Under the pieces are notes generated by a model. That model did no database searches and was not told where the DNA came from. It saw only the letters and a program-made list of their open reading frames with translations. A program made the translations under genes and the position numbers. Source: Pseudomonas syringae (GTDB lineage Bacteria; Pseudomonadota; Gammaproteobacteria; Pseudomonadales; Pseudomonadaceae). Taken from it: a DNA stretch of 64,000 nt. Numbering within the stretch: the first letter of the stretch is position 1; each line of letters starts with the position of its first letter. The DNA lies in contig NZ_LGSI01000035.1 of assembly GCF_001698815.1 (NCBI RefSeq), positions 44,234 through 108,233 on the forward strand, given 5' to 3'. Of the stretch, positions 63,874 through 64,000 are shown piece by piece.

Positions 63874-64000
63874 GTAGTCAGACGCGGTTACCCGCGTCCA
63901 ACCCCCTAAGAACCGTGCATGCGAGTTTCCCAGCACACGGCTCAAGCCTCTACAAAGGCACTGTTAAGTACCCGGTTATTCCTCTTTAACATTGGCGTAC
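63874..64000 (-). ncRNA. Group II intron, 3' end (domains V and VI)
   Basis: Positions 63910-63943 on the minus strand form a 34-base domain V hairpin: GAGCCGTGTGCTGG, a GAAA tetraloop segment, then CTCGCATGCACGGTTC. Domain VI follows as GACGCGG-GTAA-CCGCGTC with a terminal GACTAC at about 63874, the 3' splice boundary. The remaining intron, presumably with its reverse transcriptase, lies outside the window. Confidence 0.8.

Larger units (their letters stand above)
63620..64000 (-). mobile_element. IS66-family element, 3' end, interrupted by a group II intron
   Basis: From the start of the interrupted parA to the window edge. The element end (GTATGCGTCCGGGC...) abuts the ParA P-loop codons. 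Only the 3' end of the transposase gene and part of a group II intron lie inside the window, so the other end of the element is unseen. Confidence 0.75.

Overview
The window is a chromosome segment from a fluorescent-type Pseudomonas. The thrS-infC-rpmI-rplT-pheS-pheT-ihfA-MerR-tRNA-Pro block, the ribose operon and the cold-shock gene have typical Pseudomonas protein sequences, and infC has the unusual ATT start. No database was searched; all identities come from reading the sequence and from knowledge of the families.

Region 1 (1-18083) is core genome. It holds a small lipoprotein and a coiled-coil protein, then a complete ribose operon, rbsB-rbsA-rbsC-rbsR-rbsK-rbsD, followed by a secreted nucleoside hydrolase. 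The operon has a visible promoter and a palindromic LacI-family operator. The logic is that nucleosides are split outside the cytoplasm, and ribose is imported, converted by RbsD and phosphorylated by RbsK. Next come several small genes (an I78-type inhibitor lipoprotein and a cold-shock protein among them), then the translation operon. The thrS leader carries a hairpin that looks like the anticodon arm of tRNA-Thr(GGU). The block ends with tRNA-Pro(GGG).

Region 2 (18084-28739) is the 3' part of a Mu-like prophage or tailocin, all on the minus strand next to tRNA-Pro. It runs from a truncated tape-measure gene through the baseplate genes (Mu gp43 to gp48 equivalents), a short tail fibre and its assembly protein. 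It ends with a com-like regulator overlapping a C5-cytosine methyltransferase (in the place of Mu com-mom) and a frameshifted acyl-carrier-protein gene. A foreign accessory gene sits inside the baseplate operon.

Region 3 (28740-64000) is a scrambled integrative conjugative element (ICE). Four ICE membrane or assembly genes (RAQPRD, PFL_4703-, PFL_4702- and PFL_4701-like) are joined directly into the tape-measure gene. At the far end lies the ICE partition/replication operon (ParA, two tiny ORFs, ParB, DUF2857, STY4528-like). Two cargo blocks lie between, each bordered by duplicated ICE gene pieces.

Cargo 1 (30704-42932) is a ten-gene cluster: TonB-ExbB-ExbD, an unrecognised protein, an ECF sigma factor, a fused SbmA/BacA-like ABC transporter, a thioredoxin fused to a second copy of the unrecognised domain, PmbA (TldE), TldD and a TonB-dependent receptor. 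Three of its transcription units share an identically spaced promoter-like motif. I propose a system that imports a modified peptide, or a peptide-based metallophore, and processes it. This is the best candidate for an undescribed system.

Cargo 2 (44674-58904) looks like a catabolic island for a nitrogen-containing, probably aromatic or amide compound. It has an AraC regulator, a peptide-type ABC importer, a porin, a Rieske oxygenase, a flavin/2Fe-2S reductase, a TauD-like dioxygenase, an extradiol-type dioxygenase and a formamidase/acetamidase.

At the right edge the ParA gene is cut by an IS66-family element, which is itself interrupted by a group II intron running off the window.
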